From assembly GCF_000241325.1 (NCBI RefSeq), contig NZ_BAEI01000030.1, forward strand, positions 1 to 61,841: DNA of 61,841 nucleotides, written 5' to 3'. This stretch comes from Gordonia polyisoprenivorans NBRC 16320 = JCM 10675 (GTDB taxonomy: Bacteria; Actinomycetota; Actinomycetes; Mycobacteriales; Mycobacteriaceae). The position numbers and the translations under genes are program-made. Shown piece after piece: positions 8,524 to 19,172 of the stretch. The notes below the pieces were generated by a model. The model saw only the letters and a program-made list of their open reading frames with translations, had not been told where the DNA came from and ran no database searches. How positions within the stretch are numbered: position 1 is the first letter of the stretch; the number at the start of each line of letters is the position of its first letter.

Positions 8524-9425
8524 CCACACAGCAGGAGAGACCGACGCAGGCGCCCGCCGCGTCGCCCACCATGGAGGAGTTGGCCAAGGCCGTCGACGAC
8601 GCCGCCACGGCGGTCGCGGCGCTACCCGCCGAATCCCGTACCGTCGCCGAGGGATTGCGCGAAGCGCTCGACGCGCTGAACAAGGCCGCGCTTACGGCCA
8701 TCGTCCGGCGCCTGCGCGACGACGACACCACCCGGGAGGCACTGTTCGAGCTCGTCGACGACCCGGTGGTGCACCTGGCGATGATGGTGCACGGACTGCT
8801 GCGGCCCGACCCGCTGACCGCGGCCCGTCAGGCGCTCACCGCTGTCGAGCCGATGATCGCCGCACACGGCGGCTCGGCCGAGGTGGTCCGCGTCGACGAC
8901 CGCATCGCCTACATCCGGCTCGGCGGCTCCTGCAACGGTTGCTCGATGACCGATCAGACGCTGCGCACCACGGTCAGCGAGGCGATCGTGTCGGCGGTCC
9001 CGGCGATCGACGCCGTCGAACTCGACACCGCACCGGCGCCCACATCGTCGGCGGCATTCATCCCCCTGGGGGAGATCTCGGTCCGCACCGCCGAATCCGG
9101 CTGGGTCGACGCGGGTGCGGTGGCGGAGATACCGCGGGGTGAACTCGTCGTCCGTTCGCTCACCGACGAGCACGGCGAGTCCGCAGAGGTGATCATCGTC
9201 AACATCGGTGGCACCTTACACAGCTACCTCAATGTGTGCGCACACCAAGGCCTTCCGCTCGACGAAGCACTGATCGACGAGACCGAGGGCACCTTGACCT
9301 GCCCGTGGCACGCCCTGTGTTACGACGCCACCGACGGCGAGTGCATGAGCCTGCCGGGTGCGGCACTCGAGCAGCGGCCGTTGCGGCAGGACGGAAACCG
9401 GGTATGGGTACGACCACGCGGGTGA
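8520..9425 (+). CDS. hucE: NifU-domain/Rieske iron-sulfur protein HucE
   Basis: A 301-aa two-cluster protein. Residues about 100-175 form a NifU C-terminal-type domain with the GSCNGC motif (Cys138, Cys141). Residues about 180-300 form a Rieske-type [2Fe-2S] domain with CAH (Cys240, His242) and CPWH (Cys261, His264), here followed by another cysteine, Cys267. The N-terminal 95 residues are helical and low in motifs. HucE has been proposed to carry electrons between Huc and the respiratory chain in M. smegmatis (family knowledge, role not settled). The start overlaps the upstream stop by four bases. Confidence 0.92.
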   Translation: MTTQQERPTQAPAASPTMEELAKAVDDAATAVAALPAESRTVAEGLREALDALNKAALTAIVRRLRDDDTTREALFELVDDPVVHLAMMVHGLLRPDPLTAARQALTAVEPMIAAHGGSAEVVRVDDRIAYIRLGGSCNGCSMTDQTLRTTVSEAIVSAVPAIDAVELDTAPAPTSSAAFIPLGEISVRTAESGWVDAGAVAEIPRGELVVRSLTDEHGESAEVIIVNIGGTLHSYLNVCAHQGLPLDEALIDETEGTLTCPWHALCYDATDGECMSLPGAALEQRPLRQDGNRVWVRPRG

Positions 9426-10633
9426 CCCGTACGGTGTCGATGCGCACCACCCGCCCGGGTGGTGCGCCTCCCGCTGCCGACATCGCCGACTCGCACGGCT
9501 GGCGCGCGGCGCGATGGCTCGGCGCACCCGCCCCGGGCGGCCTGGCGCTGCCGTCGGCGACCCCGGCCGCCGACACCCTCTACGCACCGCGTGGGGTGTG
9601 GCTCGACGAGCACCACCTCATCGCCGCCGACACCGGAAACCATCGACTGCTCCTCTGGCACGGCATTCCCGACACCGATCACCAGCCCGCCGATGTGCTG
9701 CTGGGACAAAGTGAATGGGCCTCCGACGGCGCCAACGACGACGGCCGCGGCAGCGAGCGCGGCCTGCATCTGCCGACCGGGGTGCTCGTGCATGACGGCG
9801 CCCTGATCGTGTGCGACGCGTGGAACCATCGCGTGCTGGTGTACTCGGAGGTCCCCACGGCGACGCGTCCCGCGGATCTCGTTCTCGGACAACGCGAGCT
9901 CTCGGATGTCGAACCGAACCGTGGGGGCGCACCGAACGGCGCGAGCTTCTACTGGCCGTTCGGTGCGGGGATCGTCGACGGCGGATTCTGGGTCGCCGAC
10001 ACCGGGAATCGGCGGGTACTCGGCTGGCTCGACGGTGTACCCACCTCGCCGGACCGGCCCGCCGACGTCGTCCTCGGGCAGTCCGATCCGCAGGGGCGTG
10101 AGGAGAATCGTGGTGGTCCGGCCGACGCCTGCTCGTTCCGGTGGCCCCACGCCATCACCGGCGTCGACGGGTATCTTCTCGTCGCCGACGCCGGCAACCA
10201 CCGCGTCCTCGGCTGGCGTACCCCGGTCGTCGCCGACCGCCCGGCCGACCTGGTACTCGGGCAATCCGACTTCACCGGTGCCGGCGAATTCCCCTACGCC
10301 CCGCAAACCGCTGCGGGACTGCGGTTCCCCTACGGTGTGACCGCGGCCGACGGGCAACTCGCCGTCGCCGACACCGCCAACAATCGCCTCCTGCTCTGGG
10401 AGCGTCCCGACTGGCTCGCCCGCGCCCTCGACGGGGTGATCGGCGGCGCCGACGGGGTCCTGGCCCAGCCCACCATGGCCGCCAACGGTGAGAACCGTTG
10501 GGACGCGGTGGCTCCCGATACCCTGTGCTGGCCGTACGGACTGCACCGGGACGGCAACACCATCGCCGTCGCCGACTCCGGGAACAACCGGATCATTCTG
10601 TGGGACAGGGCATCACCGGAGATGACGTCATGA
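9404..10633 (+). CDS. NHL-repeat beta-propeller protein
   Basis: A roughly 409-aa protein made of about six NHL repeats, each with the pattern P-x-G-v-...-ADTGNHRvL-x-W (examples: IAADTGNHRLLLW, VCDAWNHRVLVY, VADTGNRRVLGW, VADAGNHRVLGW, VADTANNRLLLW, VADSGNNRIILW). It should fold as a six-bladed propeller. No signal peptide is visible, so it is probably cytoplasmic. NHL proteins recur in group 2a hydrogenase operons but their job is not known. The start could be this ATG, overlapping hucE by 22 bases, or the GTG at 9422 which makes a GTGA overlap with the hucE stop. The end overlaps hypF as ATGA. Confidence 0.82.
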   Translation: MGTTTRVTRTVSMRTTRPGGAPPAADIADSHGWRAARWLGAPAPGGLALPSATPAADTLYAPRGVWLDEHHLIAADTGNHRLLLWHGIPDTDHQPADVLLGQSEWASDGANDDGRGSERGLHLPTGVLVHDGALIVCDAWNHRVLVYSEVPTATRPADLVLGQRELSDVEPNRGGAPNGASFYWPFGAGIVDGGFWVADTGNRRVLGWLDGVPTSPDRPADVVLGQSDPQGREENRGGPADACSFRWPHAITGVDGYLLVADAGNHRVLGWRTPVVADRPADLVLGQSDFTGAGEFPYAPQTAAGLRFPYGVTAADGQLAVADTANNRLLLWERPDWLARALDGVIGGADGVLAQPTMAANGENRWDAVAPDTLCWPYGLHRDGNTIAVADSGNNRIILWDRASPEMTS

Positions 10634-13008
10634 CGGTGCGGCTCGAGGTGGAGGTGCGTGGCGTCGTGCAGGGCGTCGGCTTTCGGCCGGCTGTTGCCCG
10701 GATCGCGCTGAGACGCGGGCTGTCCGGCACGGTCAGCAACGAATCCGGTTTGGTGCGCTGCGAATTCGAGGGCAGTGCCGACGCGGTGTCGGGCGCCGTG
10801 GACGAGGTCAGTGCCGGTCCCACACCGCTGTCCCGTATCGACTCCGTCCGCACACGGACGTTGCCGTGTCGCCATGACCACGGCTTCCGTATCGCCACCA
10901 GCCGCACCGGCGGGACGGGCCGCACACTGGTTCCCGCCGATGTCGCCTGCTGCGCAGCCTGTCTGGCCGAGATGCGCGACCCGGGCAACCGCCGCCATCG
11001 GCACCCGTTCATCACCTGCACCGACTGCGGGCCGCGCTACACGGTGATCACCGACCTGCCCTACGATCGCGCGGCGACGACGATGGCGCACTTCGCGATG
11101 TGCGAGGCCTGTCGGGCTGAATACGAGAATCCGCTCGACCGCCGATTCCACGCCGAGACCATCGCGTGTCCGGACTGCGGGCCGCACCTCGAGTTCCGGC
11201 GCGCCGACGGCGCACGGTTCGTCGGCGCCGCCGTAGCCGACCCGATCGACGCGGCCGCGCAGGCGCTGCACGACGGGCAGATCGTGGCGATCAAGGGGAT
11301 CGGCGGATTCCACCTGGCCTGTCGCGCCGATCGGCACGAGCCCGTAGCCACGCTGCGCGACCGCAAACACCGTCCCGACAAGCCGCTCGCGGTGATGGCC
11401 GCCGACCTCGACCACGCGGCAACACTGATCGAGCTGACCAATGCGACACGTTCTGCGCTCGCGTCACCGCAGGCACCGATCGTCGTGGCACCGCGGGTGG
11501 GTGCGGTGGCACCGGGCGTTGCGCCCCGACTCGCCGAACTCGGTGTGCTGCTGGCCTATACCCCGGTGCATCACCTGCTGTTCGACGCGATGGGCGCGAT
11601 CCCGCTGGTGATGACCTCCGCCAACACCAGCGGCTCACCCATCCTGTACCGCGACGACATCGACGACCGGCTGGCCGGGATCGCCGCCGCCGTTCTCACC
11701 CATGACCGCCCGATCCACGTGCCGTGCGAGGACTCGGTCATCCGGATCGCCGGCGACGGGCCGGTACCGGTACGTCGGTCCCGCGGGTACGCGCCGATGC
11801 CGGTGCCCGCCGCCGACGCCCCGGTGCCGATCGTCGCCACCGGCGGCGACCTCAAGACCACCTTCTGTCTGCTCGCCACGCACGACGGTGGCCACATGTC
11901 GTCGCATCTCGGGGACTTCGCCGACCCGCGCACCCAGCGTTCGTTCACCGACGCACTCGACCACCTCCAGACCATGACCGGTATCAGTGCGGGCGCGATC
12001 GCCTGCGACATACATCCGGGATACGCCACCACCTCCTGGGCGCGCCGCCACGCCGCCGGCCGTCCGATCGTCGAGGTGCAGCACCATCACGCGCATGCGG
12101 TGTCGCTGCTGGCCGAGCACGAGCTGCTCGGCACCTCGGCGCTCGTCTGGTGTTGTGACGGAACCGGATACGGGACCGATGGCGTCATCTGGGGTGGCGA
12201 ACTCCTTGCGCTCGGACATGACGTCAGCACCTTCACCCGGGTGGCGCACCTGGCCGAGTTCGCCCTCCCCGGCGGCGACAATGCGGTCCGCGACCCCTCG
12301 CGCATCGCCCTGGACCTGCTGTGGCGCAGCGGAATCACCGACATCGACGATCTCGCACCGGCCCGCGCGCTCGGTGATGCGGCCTGTCGCATCCTCGCGC
12401 AGCAACGACGTTCGGGCATCGGCTGCCCGGTCACGACCAGTCTGGGCCGGCTGTTCGACGCGGTGGCCGCACTCTTGGGGATCTGTATCCATCCCACCTA
12501 TGAGGGTCAGGCGGCCGTCGAGCTCGAAACCTGCGCGCGTACAGGAACTCCCGACTCGTTCGCCCCCGCCTCGTTCGCCCCCGCCAGGTCGGAGGCGGAT
12601 GACGCGATCATCGACTACCGGCACCTGATCGCCGGGCTGGTCGACGGCCTGCGCACCGGGCGCCCGACCGCCGATCTCGCGGCGTCGTTCCAGCACTGGG
12701 TGATCGACGCGCTCGTCACCCGATGCGTACGGTCGGCGCGCGCACTCGACATCGGGATCGTCGGCCTCAGCGGCGGGGTGTTCGTCAACAACGCTCTACG
12801 CCAAGGGGTGTCCGACGGAGTCGAGCAGGCCGGCCTGCGTGTGCTCGCCCATCGCGTGGTCCCCGGGGGCGACGGGGGCCTGGCACTGGGGCAGGCGTGT
12901 ATCGCGGCGGCGACGCTGCGATCCGGGCCGGCGAACGAACGGCCCGTACAGACCGACATCCCGGGCGTCGTCGGCGCATCCGGCACAGCGACGAAAAGAG
13001 CGGAGTAG
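10630..13008 (+). CDS. hypF: Carbamoyltransferase HypF
   Basis: HypF turns carbamoyl phosphate into thiocarbamoyl on HypE, the source of the two CN ligands of the NiFe site. The 792-aa product shows an acylphosphatase domain (about 1-90, VRGVVQGVGFRPAV), two CxxC zinc pairs per finger (about 100-185: CAAC, CTDC, CEAC, CPDC), a YrdC-like domain (about 200-385, KGIGGFHLACRA and RDRKHRPDKPLAVM) and a Kae1/TobZ-like C-terminal domain with VQHHHAHAVSLLAEH and the GLSGGVFVNN loop. All four domains are intact. The ATG overlaps the upstream stop (ATGA), so the long 5' extension of the same frame is not used. Confidence 0.96.
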   Translation: MTVRLEVEVRGVVQGVGFRPAVARIALRRGLSGTVSNESGLVRCEFEGSADAVSGAVDEVSAGPTPLSRIDSVRTRTLPCRHDHGFRIATSRTGGTGRTLVPADVACCAACLAEMRDPGNRRHRHPFITCTDCGPRYTVITDLPYDRAATTMAHFAMCEACRAEYENPLDRRFHAETIACPDCGPHLEFRRADGARFVGAAVADPIDAAAQALHDGQIVAIKGIGGFHLACRADRHEPVATLRDRKHRPDKPLAVMAADLDHAATLIELTNATRSALASPQAPIVVAPRVGAVAPGVAPRLAELGVLLAYTPVHHLLFDAMGAIPLVMTSANTSGSPILYRDDIDDRLAGIAAAVLTHDRPIHVPCEDSVIRIAGDGPVPVRRSRGYAPMPVPAADAPVPIVATGGDLKTTFCLLATHDGGHMSSHLGDFADPRTQRSFTDALDHLQTMTGISAGAIACDIHPGYATTSWARRHAAGRPIVEVQHHHAHAVSLLAEHELLGTSALVWCCDGTGYGTDGVIWGGELLALGHDVSTFTRVAHLAEFALPGGDNAVRDPSRIALDLLWRSGITDIDDLAPARALGDAACRILAQQRRSGIGCPVTTSLGRLFDAVAALLGICIHPTYEGQAAVELETCARTGTPDSFAPASFAPARSEADDAIIDYRHLIAGLVDGLRTGRPTADLAASFQHWVIDALVTRCVRSARALDIGIVGLSGGVFVNNALRQGVSDGVEQAGLRVLAHRVVPGGDGGLALGQACIAAATLRSGPANERPVQTDIPGVVGASGTATKRAE

Positions 13009-13010
13009 CC

Positions 13011-13279
13011 ATGTGTTTGGGAATTCCCGGCCGGGTGACCCACATCTGGGAGGAGGCGGGCACCCGCATGTCGACCGTCGACTTCTCCGGGACGAGCAAA
13101 ACCGTCTGCCTGGCGTATCTGCCCGACATGCAGATCGGCGAATACACGATCGTCCACGCCGGTTTCGCCATCACCCGGCTCGATGAGGAGTCCGCCAACG
13201 AGACACTGCGGATGTTCGACGAACTCGGCATCCTCGACGAAGAACTCGGGTCCGAGCCCGTCGACGAAGGGACGAGCGC

Positions 13280-13283
<4 letters not shown>
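13011..13283 (+). CDS. hypC: Hydrogenase assembly chaperone HypC
   Basis: A 90-aa HypC/HupF protein starting MCLGIPGRV; Cys2 is the residue that holds the Fe(CN)2CO unit with HypD and passes it to the large subunit. The core beta-barrel segment [32 protein letters not shown] is intact, followed by an acidic helix. It begins two bases after the hypF stop and overlaps hypD by four bases (ATGA). Confidence 0.96.
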
Positions 13284-14387
<1,104 letters not shown>

Positions 14388-14395
<8 letters not shown>

Positions 14396-15449
14396 GTCGC
14401 CGGCGACCATCGACCCCGAATCCTGGTCGTGCCCACTGCCGTTGCGCGACACCGAGCGGATCGTACTCGGCCACGGTGGCGGCGGCATCCTCTCCGAAGA
14501 ACTCATCGAGAACCTCTTCGTGCCCGCCTTCGGCGGACGTCACGGTCCCGCCCGCGACTCGGCGGTGCTGCCCGTCGACGGCGGCCGGATCGCCTTCACG
14601 ACGGATTCCTATGTGGTGCAACCACTGTTCTTTCCCGGCGGCTGCATCGGCGACCTCGCGGTCAACGGCACCGTCAACGACCTCGCCTGCAGCGGAGCCA
14701 TGCCGCTGGCGCTCAGCGCCGGGTTCATCCTCGAGGAAGGACTCGAACTCTCGGTACTCGGGCCGGTGGTGGAAGCGATGGGCGCCGCCGCACGTCTCGC
14801 GGGCGTACGCGTCGAGACCGGCGACACCAAGGTCGTCGGCCGCGGATCGGCCGATCAGTTGTTCGTGAACACCGCGGGTGTCGGGGTCGTCCCCGCCGGC
14901 GTCGACGTGTCGCCGGAACGCATCCGGCCCGACGATGTGGTCATCGTGTCGGGGCCGATCGGAGAGCACGGTGTCGCGATCCTCAGCGTGCGGGAGGGCA
15001 TCGACTTCGGGTCTCCCGTCGTATCCGACAGTGCCGCCCTGTGTTATCTCGTCCGTGACGCGCTGGCCGCCGGTGACGTGCACGCGCTGCGTGATCCGAC
15101 ACGCGGCGGGGTGGTCGCCGCGACCACCGAACTCGCCGCAGCCGCCGGCGTCGGCATCGAACTCGACGAATCCCGGATCCCGGTCCCCGAAGCGGTCGCA
15201 TCGGCGTGCGGTTTCCTCGGACTCGATCCGCTGCAGATCGCCAACGAGGGAAAGATGATCGCCGTGGTCGCCGCAGACGACGCCGACGCGGTGGTGGCCG
15301 CCATGCACGCCCGGCCGGAGGGGCAGAGTGCGACCGTCATCGGCCGGGTGGTCGCCGCGCACCCGGGAATGGTCGTGGGCCGCACCGCCTTCGGTACCAC
15401 GCGGGTCATCGAACGCGACCTCGGCGAACAACTGCCACGCATCTGCTGA
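14388..15449 (+). CDS. hypE: Hydrogenase maturation protein HypE
   Basis: HypE dehydrates the thiocarbamate received from HypF to thiocyanate on its terminal cysteine and passes CN to HypD. The 353-aa protein belongs to the PurM/ThiL superfamily: [14 protein letters not shown], the Asp-rich [14 protein letters not shown] segment, [15 protein letters not shown], and the C-terminus ends PRIC with the essential last cysteine. An in-frame GTG at 14379 is an alternative start; the ATG at 14388 is preferred and overlaps the hypD stop by eight bases. It is the last hydrogenase gene. Confidence 0.95.
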
Positions 15450-15517
15450 TCGGCGGCGCGCACAGTCTCGCCGAGCCCCGACCACGCCCTGGCGCCGGAC
15501 ATGGGGAAGATGGGGTG

Positions 15518-16327
15518 GTGGACACCTCACGGATCACGGTGAACTGTTCGATCCTGCTCACCGACCTGCCGTTGCTGCACCGGCCGCAGGCCGCGCGTGA
15601 CGCCGGATTCGGCGCCGTCGAGTTCTGGTGGCCGTTCGCCGCCGCCGTCCCTGCCGACCGTGACGTCGACGCCTTCGTCACCGCGGTCGAGGACGCCGGG
15701 GTTCGCCTCACACACTTGAACTTCGCCGCCGGGGATCTGTCGGCAGGCGAGCGTGGACTGTTGTCGCACCCGGCCACCGGCGCCGAATTCCGTGACAGCG
15801 TCGACGTCGCGATCGGTATCGGATCTCGGCTCGGTGTCGTCGGCTTCAATGCGCTGTACGGCAACCGCATCGGCGATCTGGCCATGGAGGTCCAGGACGA
15901 TCTCGCCGCCGAGAACCTCGCGTTCGCCGCCCGCGCGGCCGCAACCATCGACGCCGGCATCCTCCTCGAACCACTCAGCGGCATACCCACCTATCCGCTG
16001 ACCCGGGCGGCGCACGCGATCGACGTCTGCGACAGACTCGCCCGCGACCACGGCGTTGACAACGCGGCACTGCTGGCAGACCTCTACCACCTCGCGGTCA
16101 ACGGCGAGAACCTCGACGACGTGATCGACACCGTCGCCGACCGGATCGGCCATGTTCAGATCGCCGACGTCCCGGGCCGCGGTGAACCCGGCACCGGCAG
16201 CCTGGACCTGTCCCGACCACTGGCCGCGCTCGCCGCCCGCGACTATCCGGGATGGATCAGCCTGGAGTACATACCCACCCGTTCCGATACCTTCGACTGG
16301 GTACCGGACTTTCCCGCATTTCGGTGA
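15518..16327 (+). CDS. hyi: Hydroxypyruvate isomerase family protein
   Basis: A 269-aa TIM-barrel protein of the xylose-isomerase-like/AP-endonuclease-2 fold, likely interconverting hydroxypyruvate and tartronate semialdehyde. Diagnostic segments include GFGAVEFWWPF near the start, LLEPLSG (metal-ligand glutamate) and HVQIADVPGRGEPGTG, which matches Hyi closely. I chose the GTG at 15518 because it follows GGGGAAGATGGG. The next gene encodes the partner reductase, so the pair probably serves the glycerate pathway of glyoxylate use; the carboligase (gcl) is not in this window. Confidence 0.85.
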   Translation: MDTSRITVNCSILLTDLPLLHRPQAARDAGFGAVEFWWPFAAAVPADRDVDAFVTAVEDAGVRLTHLNFAAGDLSAGERGLLSHPATGAEFRDSVDVAIGIGSRLGVVGFNALYGNRIGDLAMEVQDDLAAENLAFAARAAATIDAGILLEPLSGIPTYPLTRAAHAIDVCDRLARDHGVDNAALLADLYHLAVNGENLDDVIDTVADRIGHVQIADVPGRGEPGTGSLDLSRPLAALAARDYPGWISLEYIPTRSDTFDWVPDFPAFR

Positions 16328-16371
16328 CGCAGAGACGGTGTGGTGACTGAGCGAACGATGGAGGAAACCCC

Positions 16372-17265
16372 GTGGCGACAATAGGATTCATCGGACTCGG
16401 CGTGATGGGCAGCCCGATGGCCATCAATCTGGTCCGTGCCGGTCACACCGTCGTCGGCTACAACCGGACCCCGGCCAAGGCCGCCGACCTCATCGCAGCC
16501 GGCGGTGACGCCGCCGAGTCGATCGCCGCGGCCGTCACCGGCGCCGAGTTCGTCGCACTCAACCTCCCGGCGTCTGCCGACGTAGAGGAGGTCCTCACCG
16601 GCCCCGACGGGGTCCTCGCCCACGCTGCGCCGGGCACCGTGGTCATCGACTTCTCCACCATCGATCCCGCGACCGCGATCCGCATGGCCGAAACAGCGGC
16701 AGCACAAGGGTGTTCGTTCCTCGACGCCCCGGTGTCGGGCGGGCAGGAGGGCGCGGTCGCCGGTAGCCTGTCGATCATGGTCGGCGGCAACGACGACGCC
16801 TACGAGCGCGCACTGCCGGTCCTCGACGCGGTCGGTGACACCATCGCCCACGTCGGGCCGAGTGGCAGCGGCCAGATCGTGAAGGCGGCCAACCAGCTCA
16901 TCGTCGCCGCGAACATCCAGGCACTCGCCGAGGCGGTGGTCTTCCTCGAAACCCACCAAGTCGACACCTCCGCCGCCGTCGGCGTTCTCGCCGGCGGCCT
17001 TGCCGGCTCCACCGTCCTCAACCACAAGGCGCACCGCATGATCGAGCGCGACTTCGCGCCGGGCGGTCGGATCGAACTGCACCACAAGGACCTTGGGATC
17101 GTCACGGCCGCAGCCCGCGATGCCGGTGTGGTCACCCCGGTCGGGTCACTCGTGGCGACGCTGATGGCCTCGGCTCGCGCCAACGGCGACGGCGGCCTGG
17201 ACCACAGTGCGCTGTTGCGGGGGGTCCTGCGTCTGTCCGGGAAGTTGGACGAGGACGCCGAGTAA
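16372..17265 (+). CDS. glxR: Tartronate semialdehyde reductase-like beta-hydroxyacid dehydrogenase
   Basis: A 297-aa NAD(P)-dependent 3-hydroxyisobutyrate dehydrogenase-family enzyme. The N-terminal Rossmann motif is GFIGLGVMGSPMA, the substrate signature is FLDAPVSGGQEGA (about 117-129) and the catalytic lysine lies in QIVKAANQ. Pairing with a hydroxypyruvate isomerase points to reduction of tartronate semialdehyde to D-glycerate. GTG start with GAGG seven bases upstream. 3-Hydroxyisobutyrate dehydrogenase is the main alternative. Confidence 0.82.
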   Translation: MATIGFIGLGVMGSPMAINLVRAGHTVVGYNRTPAKAADLIAAGGDAAESIAAAVTGAEFVALNLPASADVEEVLTGPDGVLAHAAPGTVVIDFSTIDPATAIRMAETAAAQGCSFLDAPVSGGQEGAVAGSLSIMVGGNDDAYERALPVLDAVGDTIAHVGPSGSGQIVKAANQLIVAANIQALAEAVVFLETHQVDTSAAVGVLAGGLAGSTVLNHKAHRMIERDFAPGGRIELHHKDLGIVTAAARDAGVVTPVGSLVATLMASARANGDGGLDHSALLRGVLRLSGKLDEDAE

Positions 17266-17290
17266 GGCGAGGAGCCTCAGGCCGACGGCC

Positions 17291-17752
17291 TCAGGCCCGC
17301 AACACATCCCGGGTGACCTGCATCTGACCGAGATGCTGGGCGAGTTCATGCACCACGTGCAGGATCACCCACTGCGGTGAGACGGTCGCGAGGTCGACGT
17401 CGGAGGTGGTGCCCGTCGCATCCCGAGCGGCGATGCCGTCGCGAAGGATCTGCTCGGTCCACGTGATCATGTCGGTGCGCGTGCTTCGGATACGTGCGAG
17501 GAGGTCGGGGAGTGAACCGGTCGCGTCGAACTCCGAGGCCCGATCGCGCGGCAGATCGAGACCGCACCCGAAGCTTCCGAGCCACCATCGCGTCATCTCC
17601 ACGCAGTGGTGGGCGACCGCATAGGGCGAGTTCGATCCGTCGACAGGGAGCCGTCCGTGGACCTCGGAGTCGGTGAGTTCCTCGAGCACAGCGACCATGC
17701 CGGTCCAGCACGTGTCGGCGGTGTTCAGGGCGGCAGCGGTCCACGAATCCAT
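17291..17752 (-). CDS. DinB-superfamily (mycothiol-transferase-like) protein
   Basis: A 153-aa four-helix DinB/DUF664-type protein. The metal-binding histidine positions are visible in YAVAHHCVEM and VVHELAQHLGQMQVTRD, the latter typical of the actinobacterial DUF664 group, some members of which use mycothiol as a thiol donor. The substrate is unknown. The ATG at 17752 is chosen; a GTG at 17779 would add nine residues and neither has a strong ribosome site. It converges with glxR and diverges from the luciferase-like gene to the right. Confidence 0.75.
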   Translation of the reverse strand: MDSWTAAALNTADTCWTGMVAVLEELTDSEVHGRLPVDGSNSPYAVAHHCVEMTRWWLGSFGCGLDLPRDRASEFDATGSLPDLLARIRSTRTDMITWTEQILRDGIAARDATGTTSDVDLATVSPQWVILHVVHELAQHLGQMQVTRDVLRA

Positions 17753-17821
17753 ATCGAGGACTGTCGCACATGGAGTCACTTCGGCTGCAACGGACGCCGC
17801 CGCACCCCACTGTCGGTCGTT

Positions 17822-17915
17822 CTCGCCTGTTTTCAGTCATTTCGAAAGTAGAGATTTGGCAAAACCCCAGGTCGCGGTCGCTCGCTACCCACGCCAATGA
17901 CTGAAAACAGGCGAG
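17822..17915. repeat. 94-bp palindromic repeat element, copy 1
   Basis: Perfect 20-bp inverted repeats (CTCGCCTGTTTTCAGTCATT at 17822-17841, its complement at 17896-17915) flank a 54-bp core that can itself pair partly (GTAG with CTAC). The same arms and the same total length recur at 31158-31251. Both copies are intergenic; this one lies between divergent genes. No obvious target duplication or coding capacity. It could be a REP/MITE-like element or a structured RNA. Confidence 0.85.
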
Positions 17916-17946
17916 GAGAGTCGCCGGCCGTGTCACGATCCCTCTC

Positions 17947-18846
17947 GTGCGCATCGGAATGACGCTGCCCGTGATGGAGCCCGACCTGGACGCCGACGTC
18001 TTGCGGTCATGGGCCACGGCCATCGACGACGGACCGTTCTCGTCACTGTGTTGGGGTGAACGAATCGCCTTCGACAACCCCGACACCCTGACGCTGCTCG
18101 GCGCACTCGCCGCCTGGACGAGCCGCGTACGGCTGGTGACCACGGTCGTCGTCCCGCAACTGCACGACCCGGTCATGCTGGCCAAGGCACTGGCCACCGG
18201 CGACATGCTCAGCGGCGGCCGGCTCACCGTGGGCCTGGGTATCGGCGGCCGCCACGAGGACTATCGCGCCGTGGGCGCCGACCTCGCCACCCAACGTATG
18301 CGCGTCCTCGGTGAACGTGCCCAGATAATGCGCTTGGTGTGGGCGGGGGAGAACCTCACCGGCGCCACCCGACCGGTCGGGCCGTCGCCCGTCCAGGCCG
18401 GCGGTCCCGAATTACACGTCGGGACAACGGGTCCGGCCACCATCCGCAGCGCCGCCGCCTGGGCGTCCGGTGTCGCCGGGGTGACCCTTGACCTCGACCT
18501 CACGCGGCAACGCGAACTCTTCGACATCGCACGTACCGCGTGGGCCGACGCGGGGCGGCCGCCTCCGCACCTGGCCACCTCGTTCTGGTTCGCCTTCGGC
18601 GACGGTGACGCGTCGCGCGCGCAGATCCACCGGCACCTGCGTCGCTACATGAACTGGATACCGTCGGAGTTCGTCGACGCGATGGCCCCGACCACCGGCT
18701 GGGCTGGGACCGAGGACGAGTTGCGGACAGTGCTGTCGGCGTTCGCCGACATCGGAACCGACGAGGTCCAGCTGATTCCCACCAGCGCCGACCCCGAGCA
18801 ACTGCACCGAGCCGCCGAGGTGGCCGCGGACTTCCGCCTGACGTGA
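17947..18846 (+). CDS. LLM-class F420/FMN-dependent oxidoreductase
   Basis: A 299-aa luciferase-like TIM-barrel protein. The typical segments are present: MRIGMTLPVMEPD at the start, TLLGALAAWTSRVRLVTTVVV, DMLSGGRLTVGLGIGG and the tail AFADIGTDEVQLIPTSADPEQL. This pattern is closer to F420-dependent actinobacterial members than to the FMNH2 monooxygenases further right, but cofactor choice is not proven. GTG start at 17947. The substrate is unknown. Confidence 0.8.
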   Translation: MRIGMTLPVMEPDLDADVLRSWATAIDDGPFSSLCWGERIAFDNPDTLTLLGALAAWTSRVRLVTTVVVPQLHDPVMLAKALATGDMLSGGRLTVGLGIGGRHEDYRAVGADLATQRMRVLGERAQIMRLVWAGENLTGATRPVGPSPVQAGGPELHVGTTGPATIRSAAAWASGVAGVTLDLDLTRQRELFDIARTAWADAGRPPPHLATSFWFAFGDGDASRAQIHRHLRRYMNWIPSEFVDAMAPTTGWAGTEDELRTVLSAFADIGTDEVQLIPTSADPEQLHRAAEVAADFRLT

Positions 18847-18940
18847 CCGGCGCGTGACCACGTGCTCGCCGGGGTGTCGACTGCGCATCAACCTCAGCCT
18901 CTCCGGTGACGGCGCCCGATGAGCGGACCATCCTCGGCTC

Positions 18941-19147
18941 ATGTCCATCACCACCAACGACACCGTCGAATGGAACACCTCGCAGGGCACCACCCATGGC
19001 GCGGCTCGCGAGAAACGCACCTTCCCGTTCACGTTCGAGGGCCAGAAGTTCAACGCGTCCGATGACGAGCCCTACTGGATCGTCGAATCCGACAAGACCG
19101 GAGCGAAAGCCGCACACAAGGAGTCGTCGCTGACGAAGAAGAAGTAG
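18941..19147 (+). CDS. DUF2945 (HVA1/TUDOR-like) small protein
   Basis: A 68-aa basic protein with the DUF2945 pattern: DTVEWNTSQGTTHG near the start, then FNASDDEPYWIVESDKTGAKAAHKESSL and a lysine tail. Family members are small SH3/TUDOR-like proteins of unknown role, often linked to stress. The product is complete at both ends. It converges with the Fic gene. Confidence 0.8.
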   Translation: MSITTNDTVEWNTSQGTTHGAAREKRTFPFTFEGQKFNASDDEPYWIVESDKTGAKAAHKESSLTKKK

Positions 19148-19172
19148 CGATCGCCACGACGTACTCGCAGCA

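Noticed and set aside
17822..17915. 94-bp repeat as a simple rho-independent terminator
   Set aside because: No U run on either side, it lies between divergent starts, and an equal-length copy with identical arms occurs elsewhere.
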